Below, in pieces: positions 38,079-49,851 of a stretch of DNA of 64,000 bases; within the stretch, counting starts at the first letter, position 1; each line of letters opens with the position of its first letter. The notes beneath the pieces were generated by a model. That model did not search any database, was not told the DNA's origin, and was given only the letters and a program-made list of their open reading frames with translations. Made by a program: the position numbers and the translations under genes. Source of the DNA: an uncultured Acidimicrobiales bacterium (GTDB lineage: Bacteria; Actinomycetota; Acidimicrobiia; Acidimicrobiales; CALAML01); the NCBI GenBank assembly GCA_937925845.1, contig CALAML010000260.1:1-64000 (forward strand), given 5' to 3'.

Positions 38079-38849
38079 GTGACCAATCCTGTTTCGCAGT
38101 CCGTGCTCGAAGAAGTTGTGTCCTTGGCAACGGCCGCCGGCCAGCGAACGTTGAAATGGTTCGGCACCGACTCGCTCGGCATCGACAACAAGGGTGACGG
38201 CACGCCGGTCACCGACGCCGATCGCGATGCGGAACGCTTCGTCCGGGAGTACCTGGCCGACCATCACCCCGACGACTCGATCGTGGGTGAGGAGGAGGCC
38301 GACACCATCGGCACCAGCGGGCGCCGCTGGATCGTCGATCCCATCGACGGCACCAAGGCCTTCACCAAAGGGGTGCCGCTCTACTCCACCTTGGTGGCGC
38401 TGGAGGACGAACATGGCCCGGCGGTTGGGGTGATCGCCGTCCCGGCCCTCGACCAGGTGGTATTTGCCGGTCGGGGTCTGGGGTGTTTCTTCAACGATGC
38501 TCCGGCCCAGGTGAGTGACACCGCGGTGGTGAAGGACGCGTACGTCACCACCAGCGGGTTCGGACCGTGGAGCCCAGACGCATTGGCTCGGATTCACGCC
38601 GCCGAGCCGAAGCTGCGGACGTGGGGCGACGCCTACGGCTACACCCTCGTTGCTACCGGTCGCGCCGATGCCATGGTCGACCCGATAGCCAGCCTGTGGG
38701 ATCTGGCGCCGATGCCGGTGATCCTCGACGAGGCGGGAGGCCGTTTCAGTTCACTCGCAGACAGCGAAGGGGCCGATCACGGCAGCGGCGTAGCTACCAA
38801 CGGCCACATCCACGCCGAAGTTCTCACCCTGATGGACCAAAACCGCTAA
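38079..38849 (+). CDS. hisN: Inositol monophosphatase-family, histidinol-phosphatase-like
   Basis: GTPVTDADRDAERFVREYL, GEEEAD, WIVDPIDGTKAFTKGVPLYSTLVAL, WDLAPMPVILDEAGGRF. Confidence 0.8.
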   Translation: MTNPVSQSVLEEVVSLATAAGQRTLKWFGTDSLGIDNKGDGTPVTDADRDAERFVREYLADHHPDDSIVGEEEADTIGTSGRRWIVDPIDGTKAFTKGVPLYSTLVALEDEHGPAVGVIAVPALDQVVFAGRGLGCFFNDAPAQVSDTAVVKDAYVTTSGFGPWSPDALARIHAAEPKLRTWGDAYGYTLVATGRADAMVDPIASLWDLAPMPVILDEAGGRFSSLADSEGADHGSGVATNGHIHAEVLTLMDQNR

Positions 38850-38856
38850 CCCGTCC

Positions 38857-38910
38857 AAGATTTGTGACGCCCAGCGCGCCGTTTTTGGCGCGTTAGGCGT
38901 CACAGATCTT
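38857..38910. repeat. Intergenic palindromic repeat, copy 1
   Basis: aagatttgtgacgcccagcgcgccgtttttggcgcgttaggcgtcacagatctt. Confidence 0.8.
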
Positions 38911-39008
38911 GAAGGTCGGTCTGGCCGAGGTGTTGCCGGGGTGGGATCGGACCCGGCGGTAGAGGGTCCCGGCGGAGAGGGGCCCGGGGTGGAGGGTTTC
39001 CTGCTCGG

Positions 39009-39626
39009 CTAGGAACTGACGGTGGGTTCCCCGACGCCGCGATCGCAGGGGGCGCCGGGTTCAGGCGACTGGCTGGACGATTCAAAACGGTCGATGAACG
39101 CTTCGACCCGTTCGTCGTTGAGATCATCGACCGCAAGCTGGGCGCCCCAGGCCGACAACACGATCGTGCTGGACTGGTCCTCGAAGGCGCTGACGAGAAT
39201 GTGGCTTTCGCCTTTCACCCGTTCCTGGAGGGCTTCGAGGACTCCGGCGTCGGTCCCTGGCTGATAGGTGATCCAGACTGCTCCATGCTCAAGCGCGTGT
39301 ACCGCGTTCTCGTTGGGGATTCCCGAGTCATAGAAGCCACAGTTGATCCACTGCGGGCTATGGTCGCCGCCGACGGGAGGGCTCTGGTCGTAGTCGACTG
39401 CAGTCTCGACGTGAAACGCTTCACCGATAACGAAGGTTTCCACCCCGTCGATGGCCACGGCTCCCCCATCGTCGCTGCTTCCACCATCGCCGCCGCAGGC
39501 CGCGATCACCAGTCCAAGCGCCAGCAGCGTCAGCACCGCCCTGCCGGCTCGGCGTTGCGATGATCGATCCGTGCCTACTGCTGAACTCATGTTGCCATCC
39601 ATTCGGTCAAGATCACTTCGGGTCAT
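39009..39626 (-). CDS. DUF3105 domain putative lipoprotein
   Basis: VDYDQSPPVGGDHSPQWINCGFYDSGIPNENAVHALEHGAVWITYQP. Confidence 0.78.
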   Translation of the reverse strand: MTRSDLDRMDGNMSSAVGTDRSSQRRAGRAVLTLLALGLVIAACGGDGGSSDDGGAVAIDGVETFVIGEAFHVETAVDYDQSPPVGGDHSPQWINCGFYDSGIPNENAVHALEHGAVWITYQPGTDAGVLEALQERVKGESHILVSAFEDQSSTIVLSAWGAQLAVDDLNDERVEAFIDRFESSSQSPEPGAPCDRGVGEPTVSS

Positions 39627-39772
39627 CGGTCCACAGGGTCATAGGTCAACGCTTGCCGACGGTCATCAGGGAGTCGGCGACCACCGAGCAAGTCTTCGAA
39701 CAGGTGGGCCCAGTTTACGGGCCGAACTTGGGTGGTCCCATGGTCAGGAGTCCCCCGAATCCGCCCACTTCC

Positions 39773-39826
39773 AGGATTTGTGACGCCCAGCACCGCAAAA
39801 ACACCGTGCTGGGCGTCACAGATCTT
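39773..39826. repeat. Intergenic palindromic repeat, copy 2
   Basis: aggatttgtgacgcccagcaccgcaaaaacaccgtgctgggcgtcacagatctt. Confidence 0.82.
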
Positions 39827-39859
39827 GGTTTGGTCGGCGTGACGTCGGCGAAAACGGAC

Positions 39860-39891
39860 GACGGGCGCCTGAGCGAACTCAGGCACCCGTC
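39860..39891 (-). terminator. Terminator-like hairpin downstream of the sigma factor gene
   Basis: gacgggcgcctgagcgaactcaggcacccgtc with T-rich sequence following on the minus strand. Confidence 0.6.
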
Positions 39892-39952
39892 CATGCAAAG
39901 ACATTTGCGGTCTCTAGCCGGTCGACCGTGTCGACCTGGTCCTAGGAGGCTC

Positions 39953-40897
39953 TTAGGAGGCGGCGATGGCCTCGAGGGGTTCGGGGTCGATGACGTCTTG
40001 CGACATCGGCTGTTCGTCGAGGCGGTTCTTCCATTCGCTGGCCACACCGATATGGCTGGCGAAGGCGGCCTTGCGGCGAGCGACGCGACCCGTGGCCTCG
40101 TCGGGTTGGGGCAGTTCGCCGACGTACTGGGCCTCGATACCTTCGCGGAGCATCTCGAGGGCTTCGGACCGCAGCTGCGACACGCGTGACTCGGTGACAC
40201 CGAGGAAGCGGGCCAATTCATAGGACGTGCGGCCTTCGAGGAAGTAGCCCACGATCACGAGGCGGTGACGGTCGGGAAGCAGGTGCACGGCGTCACGCAT
40301 GTAGGCATGCAGCTCGCGGGTCTCCAACTCTTCGCTGGGCTCCACCTGGGAGCGGTCGACCAGCACGTCAACCAGGGTGAGGTCTTCGTCGTCGTCATCG
40401 GTGACCTCGTGTTCAAGGGCGAGGACAACCGAGCGGAACACCCGGTCCTGGAGGCGGGTGAGCTCATGGAGTTCGATCCCCAGCGCCTCAGCCATCTCTT
40501 CGAGGGTCGGGACCCTACCGAGTTGAGTGGCGAGTCGCTGTTCGACCGACTCAAGCCGACGGGCGAGGGTGCGGACTGAGCGGGGGGCCCAGTCGGCGGC
40601 ACGCACCGCATCGAGGATGGCGCCACGGATGCGCTGTGCCGCGAAGCGGTCGAAAGGAACTCCACGGTCATCGTCGTAGCGGCGGGCCGCTTCAACCAGA
40701 CCGAGAGCGCCGGCTCGAGCCAATTCCTCACGGTCGACGTGGCGGGGGAAGTGCACCGCCACTTGGAACACGATGTGTTTGACCAGCGGCAGGTTTTCTT
40801 CGATCAACGCCCGGTGTTCGGCCACGTTGTCGAGAACAACTCGCTCCTTGGTTTTGGTGTTCTTCGCCGCGCGCTTGTTGTTGCCCGGTTCGCCCAT
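39953..40897 (-). CDS. RNA polymerase sigma factor, FliA/WhiG type
   Basis: ENLPLVKHIVFQVAVHFPRHVDREELARAGALGLVEAARRYD, RDAVHLLPDRHRLVIVGYFLEGRTSYELARFLGVTESRVSQLRSEAL. Confidence 0.88.
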   Translation of the reverse strand: MGEPGNNKRAAKNTKTKERVVLDNVAEHRALIEENLPLVKHIVFQVAVHFPRHVDREELARAGALGLVEAARRYDDDRGVPFDRFAAQRIRGAILDAVRAADWAPRSVRTLARRLESVEQRLATQLGRVPTLEEMAEALGIELHELTRLQDRVFRSVVLALEHEVTDDDDEDLTLVDVLVDRSQVEPSEELETRELHAYMRDAVHLLPDRHRLVIVGYFLEGRTSYELARFLGVTESRVSQLRSEALEMLREGIEAQYVGELPQPDEATGRVARRKAAFASHIGVASEWKNRLDEQPMSQDVIDPEPLEAIAAS

Positions 40898-41101
40898 TGG
40901 TTTGAAATTCCTCCTAGAGATACGCAGTAAGGAACTTCGACACAATCATGAGCAACCTTTAGCAATTTTTTTATCTCGGCTTTCAATCGAGCCAAGATCC
41001 CCGGATTAGCAGGCCAAAATCGCCGAAAAAAGTTTTGCTGGCGATCGTGATTTACAGCGATAGCCGACCGGATCTGACCCGGCCTCGACCCGCTCACTCG
41101 T

Positions 41102-42106
41102 TCAGGCGACCAGACCTTCGAAGGCCGCGGCCCGCACCCCTCGGTCGGCCAGGTCGTGCAGGAGTGGAAGCGGGGCAAAAAGCTCACTCAGGCCGCCTGA
41201 ACCGGGTCGCCGAACCCGATCGTTGAGAATGGCCACGGCAACGACTGCGGCTACGGTACCGCCGGCCAATCCGGGCCGGTCCATCGAGCCCAGCACGTGG
41301 GTTTCAAAGGCCCCGTCACGGGTCCCTCGCACCTCCACCCGCACTCCCCCTGGTCCGCCTTCGGCGTGGGGCGGCCGGAGCATCGGCAGCTTCATGGTGA
41401 GCCGGTCTCGGCGGTTGGCCGCCATACGGGCGGTCACCCGTTCGATCCCGGGGAAGGATCGCACCAGCAGCATCGAATCGGGAAGGGCGGCCCGATAGCA
41501 ATCGCGCCCGTCGATCGGTGTGGGGAACCAGCACAGCTCTCGACCGGTGCCGCCCGGTCGTTCAACCCAACCGCCGTCACGCCAGTCGCGGGCCGTGCCG
41601 CTGAGCGCGCCGTGGTGCTGTCGGGCACATGCGGGCCCGCCGGTGCCGGCCTTGGCCACATGGATCTCGGTCACCTGGTCGAACCGAACTCCGGCATGGG
41701 CCGCGAGCAGGCAGGTGAGGCCCGGAGCAAATCCGGCGCCAACCGCGATGGTGCGGCCCAGTTCTGTTGCCAGCGGATCGAGGTCCAGCAGCCCTTTGAC
41801 TTCAACGATGTCGTCGCTGCCGGAGATGACGTCGATGCCCTGGGCGATGGCCTGACGGGCCAGGTCGGTGTGGCCCGACGGGTGAGCGAGGATGACGATG
41901 TCGATATCGGCCGCGAGTACAGCCTCCGCCGTATCGACGACCGTTACTGTGCGTTCTTCTTCCAGAGCGCGGTGCACCATGTCGAGGCGCTTCAGGTCGG
42001 TGTCGCAAAGCACCAACCGCTCGATCTGTTCAACGGTTGCACATTGGCGGGCCGCACGAGCACCGAGTGCTCCGAGCCCGATTACCCCTACGCTGGCGCC
42101 ACTCAC
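41102..42106 (-). CDS. NAD(P)-binding oxidoreductase (dihydrodipicolinate-reductase-like/saccharopine-dehydrogenase-like)
   Basis: VSGASVGVIGLGALGARAARQC Rossmann motif; IVILAHPSGHTDLARQAIAQGIDVIS; GAGFAPGLTCLLA. Confidence 0.72.
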   Translation of the reverse strand: MSGASVGVIGLGALGARAARQCATVEQIERLVLCDTDLKRLDMVHRALEEERTVTVVDTAEAVLAADIDIVILAHPSGHTDLARQAIAQGIDVISGSDDIVEVKGLLDLDPLATELGRTIAVGAGFAPGLTCLLAAHAGVRFDQVTEIHVAKAGTGGPACARQHHGALSGTARDWRDGGWVERPGGTGRELCWFPTPIDGRDCYRAALPDSMLLVRSFPGIERVTARMAANRRDRLTMKLPMLRPPHAEGGPGGVRVEVRGTRDGAFETHVLGSMDRPGLAGGTVAAVVAVAILNDRVRRPGSGGLSELFAPLPLLHDLADRGVRAAAFEGLVA

Positions 42107-42319
42107 CCTGCTACCGCAGGTCCTGTCCGGACAGCTCCCGCCATCCGCCTTCCTGGGGCGGGGTGCCACCGGTGCCGCGAAGGCGTAGGACCGAGGCAAC
42201 GATTCCGGCTACTCCAAAGGCCAAGAAGGCCCGACGCAACATGTTGATCATGCTCATCCGTCCTGGGGAGAGGAGGTGAAAAGTGTGGCGGTGGGTAGTG
42301 CGAGTAGTGCGGAAACCAG

Positions 42320-42393
<74 letters not shown>

Positions 42394-42429
42394 GCAGCTT
42401 TGACGGTATCGCCAACGAAGCGGTAGTTG

Positions 42430-43236
42430 CTACCGAATTCTGCGGCGGGCTGATTCCTCTTGAATCACGGTGACCCGGATGCCGCCGGTGAGGTCAGAAA
42501 TCAGGTTGAAGAGGATGGCCATCAGCACAGTGATGGCGGTGGCTGCGACCGCGGCGGTGAGCCCGCCGAAGAGGGCGACCCGGAAGAGTGTTTCCCCTTC
42601 GAAGGCGAAGGTTTCGAAGCCAAGAAGGGTGGCGATCAGGTTCTCGACGTTGTCGATGGTGCCGGACTGCACGGCGCCGCTCCAGAGGATGACGCCGGCG
42701 GTCATCAGGACCAACCAGAGGCAGAAGTAGAAGATGACCGAGACCTTGAGCACACTCCAGCCGTCGACGCGACGGATGATGCGGTAGACGCGGCGGGCTT
42801 CGAGTGGCTCGCGGAGCCAGCGGCGGCTGGTGGCCGGTTCGTCCGGGGTAACCGTTTGTGGTTGACGACGGACCTCTGGTTGGGGCGCTGGAGCCGGCGC
42901 GATCTGGGGTTCGGGGGCTGGGGTCGGCGTCTGAACCGGGGCCGGGGTTGGTGCTGGGGCGGGCCGGACCGGGGCGGGGGCGGCTGCCACAACGGCCTCG
43001 GTTGGCCGTTCAACGGTGGGTACCGACGCCGAAACCGGCTCACGGGTGCGCATTTCGAGCGATGGCTCGTCGCCGGTGAGGTCGATGATCACGTCGTCGG
43101 TGTCACCGGTGGTGGCCGGCGGGTTCGATAGCCCATGGTTTGGGGCCTGTTCCGGTCCGCCAATAGTCACGGTTTGATCCAGGTCGATGGAGCTGGCTGC
43201 GTTGTCGGGGGCGTCGTCGGCGTCGAGGTGGTCCAT
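42430..43236 (-). CDS. DUF3566 domain membrane protein with Pro/Ala-rich N-terminus
   Basis: RVYRIIRRVDGWSVLKVSVIFYFCLWLVLMTAGVILWSGAVQSGTIDNVENLIATLLG; located next to gyrA as in other Actinobacteria. Confidence 0.82.
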   Translation of the reverse strand: MDHLDADDAPDNAASSIDLDQTVTIGGPEQAPNHGLSNPPATTGDTDDVIIDLTGDEPSLEMRTREPVSASVPTVERPTEAVVAAAPAPVRPAPAPTPAPVQTPTPAPEPQIAPAPAPQPEVRRQPQTVTPDEPATSRRWLREPLEARRVYRIIRRVDGWSVLKVSVIFYFCLWLVLMTAGVILWSGAVQSGTIDNVENLIATLLGFETFAFEGETLFRVALFGGLTAAVAATAITVLMAILFNLISDLTGGIRVTVIQEESARRRIR

Positions 43237-43659
43237 GTCGATCGCGACCAGGCCTGCCTGGCCACGGCTGGCCAGGGGAGATACCGCCTCGTGCGAGCCG
43301 GTGTCACTGAGTTCGGAGTTGGGGGAGATAGCGATGGGAGCAGTCCTTCGTTCGGCCGCACCGACCGACGGCTGCGCCGCCGGAGCTGACTGGTTGGGTC
43401 AGTTGACTTCTTATGGTCCCACTGCCGACTCGCCGATTGTGGGAGCCCATGGTGAGACCACGGAGAGTGTATGCGACGGAACACCACCAGGGCGAGCGGG
43501 GGCCGATCAGCACTCAATGGTCGTAACCTCGCAAACCCCGAACAGCACCACAAAGCAATTCAATACCCTTCAGCAACTCTCATTCAAGGTATGTGTTCGA
43601 GTTCGTTTGGTGGGTGGCTTCTGAGCCGGTTTGGTGTGCTCGGTCATTCCGCCACATCA

Positions 43660-44337
43660 TCAGCGGGCACGGGGATACCGACAATGAACGGTGCTACCGG
43701 TTTGGCCAACCGACGGTGGATCACTTCCGGTGCTGCAGCTCCAGCCCACTTCGGCGAGCAATTCCGCGGTCCATTGGGGAACCACTACCGCCGATTGCTC
43801 TGGACCACGATCCCTTTTGCCAATGGTGCCAGAGTTCTCGGACCGGTCCGCACGGGCGGCGCTGTCGGTCTGGTTGTCAAGCACATCGATGACGACAAGT
43901 TCGCCGTGACGGTCTGAGGCTGCGGTGAGCGCGGGGATGAGTTCTGGGGTGAGGGCGGTGGCTTGTTGGTCGCCGGGGAGTTCTTGCGCCGCCGACCGGG
44001 CCCGCAGACTCTGCAGCCACGGCTGAGTCCGCCCAGAGAGTGGGCCAACCTCGACGGTCACCACACCAGTGGAGCCGATGGGGTTGTCGTCGGTAGCCGC
44101 GTTGTGCTCAAAGGACGCCAGGTTGGTCCCGTTGAGCCTTGCCAGTCGGGCCGCTTCGTTGCTGTCGACCGCGGCTCCGGCCAGTGCCGCGGCGTCGCTT
44201 CCAGTCTGGAGGCGGCTTCGGGCCACCGCTTGTTGGCTGGCCGCGGCGACAGCGGCCATCGCCACCAGCGTCAACGCCAGAATTGCTACAAGCAGGGGCA
44301 TGGCCTGGCCCCCGTCGCGCCAATGTGCGTTCTCCAT
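43660..44337 (-). CDS. TadE/TadG-like pilus-assembly-type protein
   Basis: GGQAMPLLVAILALTLVAMAAVAAASQQAVARSRLQTGSDAAALAGA. Confidence 0.66.
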   Translation of the reverse strand: MENAHWRDGGQAMPLLVAILALTLVAMAAVAAASQQAVARSRLQTGSDAAALAGAAVDSNEAARLARLNGTNLASFEHNAATDDNPIGSTGVVTVEVGPLSGRTQPWLQSLRARSAAQELPGDQQATALTPELIPALTAASDRHGELVVIDVLDNQTDSAARADRSENSGTIGKRDRGPEQSAVVVPQWTAELLAEVGWSCSTGSDPPSVGQTGSTVHCRYPRAR

Positions 44338-44560
44338 CGTTACTCCTCCCCAGGAAGCCCGGCCGCCAACGACATCGTCAGAGGCGCAAGTCACCCTGGA
44401 CCTGACTACCCGAGGGCACAGCCAAGGCCGAAGCGCGGCGGCGCTGAGCACCGCAGCACGTCGTCTGTAGGGGGAAGTTGGTGGGGGAAGAAGTTTCTCC
44501 TGAAAGAGCTAGAGCTCGTGCCAAGCGAGCGCTAAAGCCGGAGCGCCAGCCCTCGGGTCA

Positions 44561-47179
44561 CTACTCTTCTTCGTCAGTTTCGTCGGCCGGCTCGGTGTCG
44601 GCAACTTCGTCGGCGCCAGACTCCGCCTCAGCACCGGCGTCGGCGTCGATGTTGTCGAGGTCGACCACTTCGGCGTCTGCGTCGGCAGCCACCGTCCCGT
44701 CCGCTTCGTCGCCGTCGAGAAGTTCGTCTTCGTCATCTTCTGGCGGAGCCGGTGCGATGGCAGCCACGACTTCACCGTCGTCAAGGCTCATCACCGTGAC
44801 GCCGGTGGCGTCGCGGCCCTGTTCGGAAATGTCGGCTACCGCCATACGGATCACTACGGCACCGCTGGTGACAAGGAAGACCTCGGCGTCGTCGGTGGTC
44901 ATGAACGCGCCGGCAACTTTGCCTTTGTCTTCAGTGGTCTTCATGCCGCGGACGCCGAGACCGGCTCGACCCTTTTGGGTGAAGGCCTCCACGTCGGTGC
45001 GCTTGCCGTATCCGTTTTCGGTGATGATCAGCAGCTTGTGATCGTCCTGCACCCGGTCACAGCCGATCAGGTGGTCGCCGTCGCGGAACTTCATGCCCCG
45101 CACACCGGCGGCCGATCGGCCCATCGGTCGGACGTCTTCTTCGGTGATGCGCAGCACCTGGCCGTTGCGTGAGCACAACAGGATGTGGTCGTTACCGTCG
45201 GTCGGCATCACCTCGACCAGCTCGTCGCCGTCGTTGAGTTTGATGGCGATAAGCCCGGCCTTGAGCGAGGAGTCGTAGGCGTTAAAGAGGGTCTTCTTGA
45301 CCCGACCCGACTTGGTGGCAAAGAACAGGAACCGGTTGGTCTCGTAGTCGCGGGTGTCGATGATGGCCTCGATGGTTTCGTCTTCCTGCAGGGGTAACAG
45401 GTTGACGATGGCCGTGCCGCGCGCCGTTCGAGCCGCGTTCGGGATCTCGTGGGCCTTCAGCCGGTACACCCGCCCACGGTTCGAAAAGAACAGCAGGTAG
45501 GCATGCGCCGAGGTGTGGATCATGTGGACGACGTGGTCTTCGTCCTTCAGGTTGCCGCCGGAGACGCCGCGGCCGCCGCGACCTTGGGTGCGGAACTCCG
45601 AGCTCGACGTGGTCTTCACATAACCGGTGTCGCTCATGGTGAAGACCAGGTCTTCGTCTTCGATCAGGTCTTCGATGTTGAGTTCGCCGGGGTCGAATCC
45701 GACGGTGCAGAGGCGATCGGTGGCGAAGTTCTCGCGGATCTCGCTCATCTCTTCGCGGATGACGCTTCGCAGCTTTACATCGTCGCTGAGGATGGCTTCG
45801 AGTTCGGCGATCTGGCTCTGGAGGTCGGCCACCTTTTCTTCAAGGTCGACCCGGGCCAGGCGGGTGAGCTGGCCGAGCGTCATTTCGAGGATGGCGTCAG
45901 CCTGTTCGTAGGAGAACTCGAACGGTTCGGCCTGCAGACCTTCGCGAGCTGCAGCCTTGTCGTCCGACGCCCGGATAAGGGCGATGATTTCATCGATGAC
46001 GTTGACGGCGCGCAGCAGGCCCTCACGGATGTGGAGATCGCGCTGGGCTTTGTCGAGGCGGTACTGGCTGCGGCGACGGATGACGTCGAACTGGTGGTCG
46101 ACGTAACAAACCAGCGCTTCGCGCAGGCTGAGGGTGCGGGGCACGCCATTGTCGAGCGCCACCATGTTCACTGAATAGCTGATTTGCAGCGGCGTGAACT
46201 TGTAGAGGTTGTTGAGCACCACGATGCCCGGGGCGCCACGCTTGAGGTAGAAGACCAGGTTGGTCTCGTCGCCGGCACTGAGGTTCTTGATGTCGGCGAT
46301 GCCGTCGATACGGCCAGCCTTCACCGCTTCGGCCGCCTTGTCGGCGATCGTTTCCACGCTGGTCTGGTAGGGGAAGGAGCTGACGACGATCTGCTGGCCC
46401 CCCTTATCGTCCTCAATGATCTCGGCGTCGCCACGGATCTTGAACGAGCCACGACCGGTTTGGTACGCCTGCTCGATGCCCTTGCGGCCAAGCACCTGGC
46501 CGCCGGTCGGGAAGTCGGGGCCCTTGATGAACTCCATCAGGTCTTCGACCGAGGCCTGCGGGTTGTCGAGGAGGTGGAGGGTGGCGTCGATCACTTCGCC
46601 CAGGTTGTGGGGCGGAATGTTGGTGGCCATACCCACCGCGATGCCTTGTCCACCGTTTACCAACAGGTTGGGGAAACGTGCCGGCAGCACCACGGGTTCG
46701 TCGTGGCTGCCGTCGAAGTTGGGTACCAACTCCACTGCGTCTTCGCCGATGTCGGCGAGCATGTGCATGGCCAGCGGGGTGAGACGACACTCGGTGTAGC
46801 GGTAGGCGGCTGGTGGATCGCTGGGCGAGCCGAAGTTGCCGTGGGGGTCGATCAGTGGGTGGCGGAGGCTGAAGTCCTGGCCGAGGCGCACCAACGCGTC
46901 GTAGATCGAGAGGTCGCCGTGGGGGTGATACTTGCCGATCACGTCACCAACGACGGTGGCACACTTCACGTGGTTGCGGTCGGGGCGCCGTCCCGCTTCG
47001 TCCATGGCCCACAGGATGCGGCGGTGGACCGGCTTGAGGCCGTCGCGGGCATCGGGCAGCGCGCGCGAGACGATGACCGACATCGCGTACTCGAGGAAGG
47101 ATTGCTCCATCTCCTCTTGGATCTCGATCGGCTCGATGTTGTCGGCAATAGCGGTGCCGTCATCGGTGGTATCACTCAC
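44561..47179 (-). CDS. gyrA: DNA gyrase subunit A
   Basis: SFLEYAMSVIVSRALPDARDGLKPVHRRILWAMDE; QGRGGRGVSGG GyrA-box-like motif. Confidence 0.98.
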   Translation of the reverse strand: MSDTTDDGTAIADNIEPIEIQEEMEQSFLEYAMSVIVSRALPDARDGLKPVHRRILWAMDEAGRRPDRNHVKCATVVGDVIGKYHPHGDLSIYDALVRLGQDFSLRHPLIDPHGNFGSPSDPPAAYRYTECRLTPLAMHMLADIGEDAVELVPNFDGSHDEPVVLPARFPNLLVNGGQGIAVGMATNIPPHNLGEVIDATLHLLDNPQASVEDLMEFIKGPDFPTGGQVLGRKGIEQAYQTGRGSFKIRGDAEIIEDDKGGQQIVVSSFPYQTSVETIADKAAEAVKAGRIDGIADIKNLSAGDETNLVFYLKRGAPGIVVLNNLYKFTPLQISYSVNMVALDNGVPRTLSLREALVCYVDHQFDVIRRRSQYRLDKAQRDLHIREGLLRAVNVIDEIIALIRASDDKAAAREGLQAEPFEFSYEQADAILEMTLGQLTRLARVDLEEKVADLQSQIAELEAILSDDVKLRSVIREEMSEIRENFATDRLCTVGFDPGELNIEDLIEDEDLVFTMSDTGYVKTTSSSEFRTQGRGGRGVSGGNLKDEDHVVHMIHTSAHAYLLFFSNRGRVYRLKAHEIPNAARTARGTAIVNLLPLQEDETIEAIIDTRDYETNRFLFFATKSGRVKKTLFNAYDSSLKAGLIAIKLNDGDELVEVMPTDGNDHILLCSRNGQVLRITEEDVRPMGRSAAGVRGMKFRDGDHLIGCDRVQDDHKLLIITENGYGKRTDVEAFTQKGRAGLGVRGMKTTEDKGKVAGAFMTTDDAEVFLVTSGAVVIRMAVADISEQGRDATGVTVMSLDDGEVVAAIAPAPPEDDEDELLDGDEADGTVAADADAEVVDLDNIDADAGAEAESGADEVADTEPADETDEEE

Positions 47180-47263
47180 CGGATCTCCTCTCGCTGCATG
47201 TTTGGTGGAGTTGGGGCTGCACGTTTTTAAGGGTGGAGCTCGGGGTTGTGCCTGGAACCGGGA

Positions 47264-49375
<2,112 letters not shown>

Positions 49376-49431
49376 TCAAACGGGCTTTTCAGCGCCTTTC
49401 CTCAACAGAAATTGAAGGGTATTCAATACTC

Positions 49432-49484
49432 AAGATTTGTGACGCTTAGCACCGTAGTTTGCGGCGCGGGGCGTCACAGATCTT
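49432..49484. repeat. Intergenic palindromic repeat, copy 3
   Basis: aagatttgtgacgcttagcaccgtagtttgcggcgcggggcgtcacagatctt. Confidence 0.78.
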
Positions 49485-49851
49485 GGTTGGTCGGAGCTGC
49501 GTCAGCGAAACGTTTGGGGTCGACTCGAACCACGGTCCGGGCCGGTGTCACGCCGCAGACTTCGCCGCAGCGGCGCCGGAGGTCGGTGTCGTGCCAGCGA
49601 ACCTGGCTGGCCCAGGCCGGGTCGCCCACCACTACCACCAGTTCGTCGGCATCGAGGCGTATCGGCCGCACCGAGGCCGCCAGTGCCGCTCCGGCAACCG
49701 TGGGCCACTGGTCAAACAGGGCAGCTACCGCCGGGGCACTCGGGGCTCCGAGTGAACGCATGAGGGTGTCCAGCACTTCACCAACGGGTTTGGGTTCACG
49801 CTTGGCGCCGACACTCTCGGCATGGGCCGCGTCGTCGACCCAGCGACTCAT
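49474..49851 (-). CDS. DUF721 (DciA-like) protein
   Basis: LDTLMRSLGAPSAPAVAALFDQWPTVAGAALAASVRPIRLDADELVVVVGDPAWASQVRW; between recF and gyrB. Confidence 0.87.
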   Translation of the reverse strand: MSRWVDDAAHAESVGAKREPKPVGEVLDTLMRSLGAPSAPAVAALFDQWPTVAGAALAASVRPIRLDADELVVVVGDPAWASQVRWHDTDLRRRCGEVCGVTPARTVVRVDPKRFADAAPTNQDL

